32,282 bases of DNA from Pseudomonadales bacterium (GTDB lineage: Bacteria > Pseudomonadota > Gammaproteobacteria > Pseudomonadales > Azotimanducaceae): positions 1-32,282 of the forward strand of contig JANQMF010000069.1 in assembly GCA_028280225.1 (NCBI GenBank), in the 5' to 3' direction. The translations under genes and the position numbers were made by a program. Of the stretch, positions 9,011 to 14,662 are shown piece after piece (the stretch's first letter is position 1; every line of letters starts with the position of its first letter). The notes beneath the pieces were generated by a model. That model saw only the letters and a list, made by a program, of their open reading frames with translations. It ran no database searches and was not told the DNA's origin.

Positions 9011-9670
9011 ATGAAGCCAAAATTTTGGCTGGAACGCTGGCAAAAAAACCAGATTGGATTTCACCAGGCTGAGCACAATAAGCTGCTGCTGGAGTTCTGG
9101 CCAAGATTGGATATACCGCCGGGAAGCCGGGTCTTTGTGCCACTGTGCGGCAAGTCCATGGATATGCGCTGGCTGGAGCGCGCGGGTCACTCTGTTGTGG
9201 GCGTGGAGCTTGCGGAAATTGCGGTGCAAACTTATTTTGCCGAAAGTGGGGAGTGCGCGCAGACCCGGGCGGTAGACCGTTTTCTGCTGCACCAGGGTCC
9301 CATGACCAGTATCTATCATGGCGACTTTTTTGATTTAACCTCCAGCTTGTTGGAAGATGTGCGGGGGTTATTCGACCGCGGTGCTCTGGTGGCGCTGCCG
9401 CCGGACATGCGTTTTCGCTATGTGGACCACTTGCTGCGGATTATCCCGGACGGCACACGCATATTGCTGCTCACCTTTGAATATGACCAAAATCTGGTGG
9501 CGGGGCCTCCTCATTGTGTGATGCCGGAAGAGGTAGAGGCCTTGTTTGGTACCCGGTGTCAGGTGGACCTGATTGAGTCCATTGTCACCAGCCTGCTGCC
9601 CCCGCACTTTGAAAGTCACGGCGTTTCCCAGGCGGTGGAGAGCGTGTACGTGATTACCAAAAATGACTGA
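9011..9670 (+). CDS. tpm: Thiopurine S-methyltransferase
   Basis: The 219-residue product is the usual length for bacterial Tpm, a SAM-dependent class I methyltransferase; bacterial members also methylate selenium and tellurium oxyanions. It starts with FWLERWQKNQIGFHQ, the conserved N-terminal substrate-side motif. VFVPLCGKSMDMRWL is the SAM-binding loop, followed by GVELAEIAV and FDRGALVALPPDMR. The start has GGGAGG upstream. A rho-independent terminator follows within about 10 bp. It is likely transcribed alone or with ggt, which ends 77 bp upstream. Confidence 0.93.
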   Translation: MKPKFWLERWQKNQIGFHQAEHNKLLLEFWPRLDIPPGSRVFVPLCGKSMDMRWLERAGHSVVGVELAEIAVQTYFAESGECAQTRAVDRFLLHQGPMTSIYHGDFFDLTSSLLEDVRGLFDRGALVALPPDMRFRYVDHLLRIIPDGTRILLLTFEYDQNLVAGPPHCVMPEEVEALFGTRCQVDLIESIVTSLLPPHFESHGVSQAVESVYVITKND

Positions 9671-9679
9671 TCGTGAGAC

Positions 9680-9701
9680 AAGGGCCGTGACGGCCTTTTT
9701 T
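9680..9701 (+). terminator. Rho-independent terminator after tpm
   Basis: Stem GGCCG-TGA-CGGCC, extended by a G-U and two A-U pairs, is followed by six T. It begins 10 bp after the tpm stop codon and separates tpm from the alpha/beta hydrolase gene. Confidence 0.85.
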
Positions 9702-9727
9702 GTACGTTAGCTTAGCAGGTCAGGATT

Positions 9728-10549
9728 ATGCCCAAGGCTCCCGTTAATCACGTGTCCCTCGAATATGATGTACTGGGTGACCCGCGCCATCCGGCCATTG
9801 TCCTGATTCGAGGGCTTGGCACCCAAATGATCGAATGGCCCAGAGAGTTTTTGCAGGCCCTGATTGAAGCTGATTTATCGGTGGTTATTTTCGACAATCG
9901 CGACGCGGGCATGTCAAGTCAGTGTGAAGCAGACTATCCGCTGGCGGCAATGGCTGCGGATGTAGTGGGTTTGTTAGATCATTGCGGCATACAACGCGCC
10001 CATATCTTTGGCATCTCCCTGGGCGGCATGGTCGCGCAACTGGTTGGGGTGGAATATCCCCAGCGGGTTAACTGTCTATTTTCCGTAATGTCTTCCAGCG
10101 GCAACCCACAGGTGCCCACGGTTGCCCCGGGGATGTTGCCCTATCTGATAGAAACCGCGGAAGGCCGCGAGGCAGTGATTGAGCTGAGCGTGCGCAACCG
10201 GGCACTGTTTGGCAGTCCGGCTTATCCGGAGTCCGAAGGGGAGCGGCGGCGTCAGGCTGCCGCGGCTTATGACCGGTGTTACAACCCGGCGGGGACCACC
10301 CGGCAGATGCGTGCGGCTACCGCTGATGGCAGCCGGGTGGAGCGCCTGAGGCAAATTACCGCACCCACCCTGGTGATTCACGGCGAGGATGATCCGCTGG
10401 TATCCGTCGAAGCGGGGCGGGATACCGCCCGTCATATTCCCGGTGCCAAGTTGCATACCATCCAGGGTATGGGGCACAACATCCCAGCCGGCCTGGCCGC
10501 ACCCCTGGCCGACCGGGTCACTGAATTTATCCGGGCAAATTCGGGTTAA
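9728..10549 (+). CDS. Alpha/beta-fold hydrolase
   Basis: The 273-residue product has the complete alpha/beta-hydrolase layout: IVLIRGLGTQ (oxyanion-hole region), VIFDNRDAGMSS, nucleophile Ser97 in GISLGGMVA, acid Asp in LVIHGEDDPLV and His in IQGMGHNIP. FDNRDxGxS is common in esterase and haloperoxidase-like members. No signal peptide is seen, so it is cytoplasmic. The substrate cannot be told. Its stop overlaps by 4 bp the stop of the convergent split-barrel gene. Confidence 0.88.
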   Translation: MPKAPVNHVSLEYDVLGDPRHPAIVLIRGLGTQMIEWPREFLQALIEADLSVVIFDNRDAGMSSQCEADYPLAAMAADVVGLLDHCGIQRAHIFGISLGGMVAQLVGVEYPQRVNCLFSVMSSSGNPQVPTVAPGMLPYLIETAEGREAVIELSVRNRALFGSPAYPESEGERRRQAAAAYDRCYNPAGTTRQMRAATADGSRVERLRQITAPTLVIHGEDDPLVSVEAGRDTARHIPGAKLHTIQGMGHNIPAGLAAPLADRVTEFIRANSG

Positions 10550-10968
10550 CCCGCACGCCCGTAGTCGACCGCCAGCCAACGCTCGGGTTTGACCGTAACC
10601 GTCACCTGATCCGCTAAATTGCTGTTGTCGGCATAGGCCCGGCCCTGATCTTCACCGAGGTAGCGCACGGCCATGGCCGTTAACGTTTCTTTGTCCGCCG
10701 GGGTAATTGAATCTACCACACCCTCAACACTGACATATTTGTAAGGTAGGGTTTCGTTCTGGGCGGCAAGGCTGAGGCGGGTGCCTACATTGATCAGCTG
10801 GCCCTTGCGGGAATTTGTGCCGGTGATCATCCACAGTTTTCCGCCCGGTGTGTAGTCATACCAGATGGGTACGGTCAGGGGGCCCTGGTCCGGGACATTC
10901 AGCCCCAGAACACCCACATGTAGCTGACTGAGAAATTCCATTTTTTCGTCTTGGGTCATTTTTGTCAT
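10546..10968 (-). CDS. Pyridoxamine 5'-phosphate oxidase-like (FMN split-barrel) protein
   Basis: The 140-residue product has the single-domain split beta-barrel pattern of the PNPOx/F420 family. It opens with a start-up helix, LHVGVLGLN, then GPLTVPIWYDYTPGGKLWMIT and KGQLINVGTRLSLAAQ, and later YVSVEGVV. Such proteins bind FMN, F420 or haem-type ligands and act as reductases; the cofactor is undecidable here. It converges on the alpha/beta hydrolase gene with a 4-bp overlap of stop codons. Confidence 0.78.
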   Translation of the reverse strand: MTKMTQDEKMEFLSQLHVGVLGLNVPDQGPLTVPIWYDYTPGGKLWMITGTNSRKGQLINVGTRLSLAAQNETLPYKYVSVEGVVDSITPADKETLTAMAVRYLGEDQGRAYADNSNLADQVTVTVKPERWLAVDYGRAG

Positions 10969-10981
10969 ATCAGTTGTCTCT

Positions 10982-11010
10982 TTTTCCTAATTTTTGTTTT
11001 CCTAATTTTT
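10982..11010. repeat. 14-bp direct repeat in AT-rich spacer
   Basis: TTTTCCTAATTTTT occurs at 10982-10995 and again at 10997-11010, in the divergent spacer between the split-barrel gene and the heat-shock gene. It may be an AT-rich upstream element or simple slippage duplication. Confidence 0.6.
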
Positions 11011-11063
11011 TGCTTCTTTTGGGCGCCATTTTTTCCTGGGGATAATAAATTTTTTTTCAAGGG

Positions 11064-11091
11064 CTTTGAAAATATCTAATAGCACCTATTA
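11064..11091 (+). promoter_or_regulatory. Possible heat-shock (sigma-32-like) promoter of the Hsp20 gene
   Basis: CTTTGAAA (11064-11071) and CCTATTA (11085-11091) are separated by 13 bp. They resemble the sigma-32 elements CTTGAAA and CCCATnT with mismatches. The site is 53 bp upstream of the start codon. The match is partial and rests mainly on the gene it precedes. Confidence 0.3.
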
Positions 11092-11144
11092 ACCGTGGCG
11101 TAGGCCGATAAACCGATGGCCGGTAAAGCATATAGGAGATAACG

Positions 11145-11564
11145 ATGAACGTAGTTCGATGGAGCCCTTTTAGAGAGTTTGACAACTTATTTCAATCCTT
11201 TGAGCGGCCGACCCCCAACGTAAGGCGTGCGGATTGGCTGCCCCTGGTTGATATTCGCGAAAAAGAAGACAGCTATCAGATTGATGTGGAAGTCCCCGCG
11301 GTGGCGTCCGAAGACTTATCCGTTTCCGTAGCGGATGGTGTGCTCAGCGTCAGTGGTGAGCGCAGAGTTTCTGAAGAGAGTGATACTGAAGGCCGCGTGC
11401 ACCGGGTTGAACGCAGGTATGGAAAATTTGTGCGTAATTTTCAACTACCGGACGATGCCGACGATGAGTCCATCAGCGCTGAAAGCCGGGATGGCGTGCT
11501 GTATTTGACCATCGGCAAAAAAGCCAGCTCGGTTTCCCGCAGCATCGACGTAAAAATCAACTAG
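11145..11564 (+). CDS. Hsp20/alpha-crystallin small heat-shock protein
   Basis: The 139-residue product starts MNVVRWSPFREFDNLF, the typical N-terminal arm of class A-like small heat-shock proteins. The alpha-crystallin domain runs from about residue 30 to 130: PLVDIREKEDSYQIDVEVP, GVLSVSGERR, FVRNFQLPDDAD and the GVLYLTIGK strand (A-x-x-x-G-V-L motif). The C-terminal IxI-type tail reads SIDVKIN. It acts as an ATP-independent holdase chaperone in the cytoplasm. A TAGGAG ribosome-binding site lies upstream. A GC-rich hairpin follows at 11576-11611. Confidence 0.93.
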   Translation: MNVVRWSPFREFDNLFQSFERPTPNVRRADWLPLVDIREKEDSYQIDVEVPAVASEDLSVSVADGVLSVSGERRVSEESDTEGRVHRVERRYGKFVRNFQLPDDADDESISAESRDGVLYLTIGKKASSVSRSIDVKIN

Positions 11565-11575
11565 ATCTCTCCACC

Positions 11576-11611
11576 ACCGGCAGGGGCGGTATTACCTTGC
11601 CCGCTGCCGGT
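11576..11611 (+). terminator. GC-rich hairpin after the Hsp20 gene
   Basis: ACCGGCAG (11576-11583) pairs with CTGCCGGT (11604-11611), and GGGC pairs with GCCC inside past a single bulged G. It lies 12 bp after the stop codon. No T tract follows, so it may be a processing or protective stem rather than an intrinsic terminator. Confidence 0.4.
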
Positions 11612-11867
11612 TCTCCATTAACATGCCGCTGCACAGGCCCGCATAAGTCGATTGTCTGGTGTGTCTGGTTTTCTCATGGGGTGGTTTGTGGAGGAGCTTG
11701 TCAAGCCAGTTCCGGCTTGACCCTTCTGTTTAATGTCACATATTGCGGACAATATAATTTGAATACTGGCGGCTTGTTGTGAATTTACGGTGTTTTGAAA
11801 TCACGACCACAAACAGGTCCTCTGAGAGTGTGTACTCTCAACGCTAATCCAAGCGTAACCTTGTACT
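11612..11867. other. Gene-free gap at the left edge of the accessory region
   Basis: No convincing reading frame is seen. Two hairpins stand out. GTCAAGCC-AGTTC-CGGCTTGAC lies at 11700-11721. TGAGAGT-GTGT-ACTCTCA lies at 11823-11840, just past the 3' end of the ribbon-helix-helix gene. A TATAAT hexamer at 11753-11758 has no good -35 element. Confidence 0.5.
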
Positions 11868-12128
11868 CTACTTCCGACGGTCCAAAAGATCGCGGTCAGT
11901 CACGTCCAATCCCTTGTCTCTGAGTGCCAGCAATATATAGCTGCGCATTGTCATATCGCATTCGTTTGCTTTTGTCGCCAGCTCCTTTCTTAGAGACTTG
12001 CGTAGGGTGAACGAAAACTGTTTGGTATCTTCTGTATCCTCAAATTCCTCATCTATCGTTTGATGTGGATTCAGCGAACTCGAAAGTGCGCGGTACAAGT
12101 CAGACGAACGTCCTGTTTGACCTGCCAT
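11868..12128 (-). CDS. Small ribbon-helix-helix-like DNA-binding protein
   Basis: The 86-residue product has an acidic, disordered N-terminal half (residues 25-36, DEEFEDTEDTK). A C-terminal half follows with the layout of a ribbon-helix-helix fold: strand KQFSFTLRKS, helix LRKELATKANECDM, turn, helix TMRSYILLALRDKGLDV. RHH proteins of this size are usually autorepressors of small operons or partition/antitoxin proteins. The start has AAGGA 7 bp upstream. Just upstream, at 12153-12174, is an inverted repeat fit to be its own operator. It is divergent from the winged-helix gene. No toxin partner is visible. Confidence 0.65.
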   Translation of the reverse strand: MAGQTGRSSDLYRALSSSLNPHQTIDEEFEDTEDTKQFSFTLRKSLRKELATKANECDMTMRSYILLALRDKGLDVTDRDLLDRRK

Positions 12129-12152
12129 CCGGTATTCCTTTTTCGAAATCCA

Positions 12153-12174
12153 ATTGTCTCATATTTAAGACAAT
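12153..12174. promoter_or_regulatory. Inverted repeat, candidate operator of the ribbon-helix-helix gene
   Basis: ATTGTCT (12153-12159) and AGACAAT (12168-12174) form perfect 7-bp arms with an 8-bp AT-rich spacer, 25-46 bp upstream of the start codon. The 7-8-7 layout is repeated, with other arm sequences, at 13050-13071. Confidence 0.5.
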
Positions 12175-12422
12175 GTTGTTCGTGCAAGGAATATAGCGCC
12201 TGAAATGAGATAACACAAGTGTTGTAATCTGCCTGCCGGAGGAGTCGCTGGGATGTTGCGCAATTGTAAAAATATTCCGATTGAATACTGAAACACGCTC
12301 AATTTGGTGTTTAATTGGTCCTATCATCCAACCCGGTGCGGTCTTTATGGGTGAAACCAGATAGAACACCGCTCCGCGACAGGGAGCAGAACATAGTCAA
12401 TAAGTAAGTAGGGCCGGAAGCA

Positions 12423-12854
12423 GTGGATACAGTCGAAGTCAAGGTGAATAAACCCGCCAAGATCAGAGATTACAAGCTAATGCTGAATACTCTGGCTGAA
12501 CAGACAAATCTTCAAGTTGATCACTTTGGCGGAAGCATGACAATGAACCAGTTGGCCGTGTTTTTTGCGGTGGCAAGCGCGCAGGCATGCGGGTCTTATA
12601 CGACAACAACCGACATTCGTATAAAGCTTGAAATGGACAGAAGAGCGGTATCCCGATATCTGACGGCCCTGAGTCAACACAAATACGGTAGCGCAAAAGG
12701 CTTGCAACTCATCGAGTTTGTGGAAAGTGTGACTGACAAGCGCGTAAAACACATTGCGTTAACACGCAAAGGTGAGGAACTTGCGCTCAGACTTGCACAT
12801 CACCTTCAAGAAATCGCCATCCGCCATATGGCTCAACAGGGTACAGGCGCTTAA
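12423..12854 (+). CDS. Winged-helix (MarR-like) transcriptional regulator
   Basis: The 143-residue product starts at GTG 12423 with GGAAG upstream. Its layout is that of a MarR-type winged helix: MNQLAVFFAVASAQACGSYTTTTDIRIKLEMDRRAVSRYLTALS contains the HTH (about residues 55-85), and LIEFVESVTDKRVKHIALTRKGEELA is the wing plus following helix. The phrase VxDKRxKxIxLTxKG is characteristic of the family's wing. The N-terminal 35 residues are charged. It is divergent from the ribbon-helix-helix gene and lies 316 bp upstream of the FleN-like operon, in the same direction, so it may regulate one or both. The effector is unknown. Confidence 0.75.
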   Translation: MDTVEVKVNKPAKIRDYKLMLNTLAEQTNLQVDHFGGSMTMNQLAVFFAVASAQACGSYTTTTDIRIKLEMDRRAVSRYLTALSQHKYGSAKGLQLIEFVESVTDKRVKHIALTRKGEELALRLAHHLQEIAIRHMAQQGTGA

Positions 12855-12857
12855 TCT

Positions 12858-12925
12858 GACCGTTTTTGTTATGGCGCTGGATGACTGTTATGTCCGGTCG
12901 TTATAACCTGGTATTATAAACGGTC
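12858..12925. repeat. Inverted repeat after the winged-helix gene
   Basis: GACCGTTT (12858-12865) and AAACGGTC (12918-12925) form perfect 8-bp arms around a 52-bp interior that contains the palindrome GTTATAAC. It lies between the winged-helix stop and the FleN-like operon and could be a paired regulator site. Confidence 0.45.
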
Positions 12926-12947
12926 AGGGCGATATATCTTCGGCTGG

Positions 12948-12965
12948 GTGGGCTAACGAGCCCAC
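12948..12965. terminator. Perfect 7-bp hairpin between the winged-helix gene and the operon
   Basis: GTGGGCT-AACG-AGCCCAC is a strong short stem-loop. No T tract follows, so intrinsic termination is doubtful. Confidence 0.3.
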
Positions 12966-13049
12966 GGTAGCGAATCGAGGACGCGTGACGGCCGCATATT
13001 TTCCCCGCAGCAACATCGGAGCTTCCCGGCGTGAACAGACTTCTAGTCT

Positions 13050-13071
13050 CATAGTTTTCTATCTAACTATG
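13050..13071. promoter_or_regulatory. Inverted repeat, candidate operator of the FleN-like operon
   Basis: CATAGTT (13050-13056) and AACTATG (13065-13071) are perfect 7-bp arms with an 8-bp AT-rich spacer, 100 bp upstream of the operon's first start codon. It has the same geometry as 12153-12174. Confidence 0.45.
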
Positions 13072-13139
13072 TTTTCATTTGCTTATGTTCTTAGCTTCAT
13101 ACGTATCTCTAGCGGGATCTCAGATCTTACTTAGACTTC

Positions 13140-13170
13140 ACTCCACAAGCAGAGCACGCGTGGAGTTTTT
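13140..13170 (+). promoter_or_regulatory. Stem-loop enclosing the ribosome-binding site of the FleN-like gene
   Basis: ACTCCAC (13140-13146) pairs perfectly with GTGGAGT (13160-13166), which contains the GGAG ribosome-binding site. TTTT and then the ATG at 13171 follow directly. The structure could hide the ribosome-binding site or, with its U tract, act as an attenuator. Confidence 0.5.
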
Positions 13171-13977
13171 ATGGAGAATCAATCAACACAACAACCGATG
13201 GTTGCGGTTGCAGTAGCCGGCGGCGGTGGCGGTGTCGGCCGAACCAGTATCGCGGTTGAGTTGGCGATTGCCTTTGGACGTATCCACGAATCAGTCTGGT
13301 TATTGGACGCAAGCCTGGGATTTGGCCAGGTTGACCTGGCATTGGGTATGCTCCCCACAAATGTTATTGAGGATGTCTGCAGCGGTAACGCATCGCTTGA
13401 CAAGGTGATGGTTCAGCATCCCACCGGCATCAAGGTGCTGCCCTCGTCCCGCACACCGTCCGAGCAACCCACGGTATATACTGTTGCGGCTATTGTCGAA
13501 AGTTTGCGGGAACTTGAGCAACCGCCCGAGGTGCTCGTGATCGATTGCCCGGCATGGTCAAATGAGGTTACAGCCCTGATGGAAAGCTGCGCGGATTTTG
13601 TTCTGCTGGTTGTCAGGGATGATCCGGTGTCTATACAAGACAATATTATTCAGGCGAAGCGCCTTCAGGTACAGTACGGCATTCGAAAATTTGGCGTGTT
13701 GATCAATCAATACACACGCAACGACAATGGCGCATCATTCTTCAATCTCTTCCGAAGCACGGCAGAACGCTTCGTCGACGCTGTATTTTTGCACTACGGC
13801 ACTATTACGGATGATCCCGCGTTCGCCAAGGCGCGTCGCAGTCAAAAGTCTCTGGCAGAGCGTTATCCGTTAAACCCCAACGCGCAAACCTTTAACAAAG
13901 TCGCGCGGCAAATTCTCATGTCTCCCTTCACTTCAACTGACGGCAGGCTTTCGTTCAGCAAAGTGTCCGGGCACTAA
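13171..13977 (+). CDS. FleN/FlhG-like MinD-family protein with degenerate ATPase motifs
   Basis: The 268-residue product follows the FleN/FlhG plan along most of its length: P-loop region (17-26), LLDASLGFGQVDLALGM (44-60), VLVIDCPAW (121-129), then VLLVVRDDPVSIQDN and KFGVLINQY. FleN/FlhG proteins set flagellar number and bind the flagellar regulators. Here the deviant Walker A is altered: the usual GGKGGVGKT reads GGGGGVGRT, so the signature lysine is Gly19 and the P-loop lysine is Arg24. The DAD element is DAS (Ser48), and the switch-II TAAG is CPAW. The N-terminal DQAxxLR helix that activates FlhF is absent, and no flhF is present. It is probably a nucleotide-binding-impaired or pseudo-ATPase. 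It starts a three-gene operon; the sigma gene begins 1 bp after its stop. Confidence 0.85.
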   Translation: MENQSTQQPMVAVAVAGGGGGVGRTSIAVELAIAFGRIHESVWLLDASLGFGQVDLALGMLPTNVIEDVCSGNASLDKVMVQHPTGIKVLPSSRTPSEQPTVYTVAAIVESLRELEQPPEVLVIDCPAWSNEVTALMESCADFVLLVVRDDPVSIQDNIIQAKRLQVQYGIRKFGVLINQYTRNDNGASFFNLFRSTAERFVDAVFLHYGTITDDPAFAKARRSQKSLAERYPLNPNAQTFNKVARQILMSPFTSTDGRLSFSKVSGH

Positions 13978-13978
13978 C

Positions 13979-14662
13979 ATGACCCACAACAAAAATAGCA
14001 AGCAGGTCGAACAACTCGTGCAAGAACATCTTGAAGCAGTTGCTTTGATCGCACGCGCGGTGATCTACCAATGTCCACCAGTAGTCAATCGGGATGACTT
14101 GTTCCAATCCGGGTGTCTGGGTCTTGTTCAAGCTGCACGTCGCTACAAGGCAGACAGCAACGTACCGTTTCTGGCGTATGCAAGAAAACGCATCCGGGGT
14201 GCGATGTATGATGAGATTCGCCTGGCAACACCGCTGAGCCGGCGGGATTGGCAGCGGGTACAGGATACGGCTCGGGTTCAGGAGTACTTGCAGGGTAAGT
14301 CCGAGCACCAGGTACGCGCGGCCATGGTTGCCGAATTTATGGGGTCTGGTTTGGACCAGTACCTCAGCTTTGAAGCCATGGCACAGCGGGCAAGACAGCC
14401 GGAACCGTTCGAGGAAACCAATGCGCCGCCGGCGCTCACACCAACCCCGGACTCTGCTTACGACAAAGAAGAAACCCTTAAAAGGCTCCGGCTCGCGGTG
14501 CGTGGATTAACCACGCTCGAGCACGATGTACTCATACTCCACGATTATCGCGAATTGCCTCTAAAAAAAATTGGTTTGATGAAGGGGCTGTCCGAATCAC
14601 GTATCAGCCAAATACGCAGCCGGGCCATTGCCCGGTTGAAAGAGGGGTTTCTTGAAAACTGA
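13979..14662 (+). CDS. FliA-like (sigma-28 group) RNA polymerase sigma factor
   Basis: The 227-residue product matches FliA in length and order. Region 2 (about 39-81) reads DDLFQSGCLGLVQAARRY and RIRGAMYDEIR, the latter nearly the FliA signature. A region-3 segment follows (90-120), then an acidic/proline linker (about 137-160) and region 4 (176-220), with a helix-turn-helix in LPLKKIGLMKGLSESRISQI. FliA sigma factors transcribe late flagellar and motility genes. No flagellar gene, and no anti-sigma FlgM, is present here. Translation probably couples to the upstream gene (1-bp gap, weak ribosome-binding site). Its 3' end overlaps the DUF1631 gene by 11 bp if that gene starts at TTG 14652. 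Confidence 0.9.
   Translation: MTHNKNSKQVEQLVQEHLEAVALIARAVIYQCPPVVNRDDLFQSGCLGLVQAARRYKADSNVPFLAYARKRIRGAMYDEIRLATPLSRRDWQRVQDTARVQEYLQGKSEHQVRAAMVAEFMGSGLDQYLSFEAMAQRARQPEPFEETNAPPALTPTPDSAYDKEETLKRLRLAVRGLTTLEHDVLILHDYRELPLKKIGLMKGLSESRISQIRSRAIARLKEGFLEN

Noticed and set aside
11597-11782. 61-codon frame after the Hsp20 gene
   Set aside because: There is no ribosome-binding site, and the composition is unlike a protein; hairpins cross it.
11868-12128. Antitoxin of a toxin-antitoxin pair
   Set aside because: Neither flank has a toxin-size gene on the same strand within 250 bp; a stand-alone regulator is the safer reading.
12948-12965. Integron attC-like hairpin
   Set aside because: The loop and flanks lack paired RYYYAAC/GTTRRRY core sites; no integrase is near.
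12855-13170. Sigma-28 promoter (TAAA-N15-GCCGATAA) in front of the FleN-like operon
   Set aside because: TAAA (12917) and a GGCGATAT (12928) occur, but the spacing is 7 bp, not about 15; autoregulation cannot be supported.
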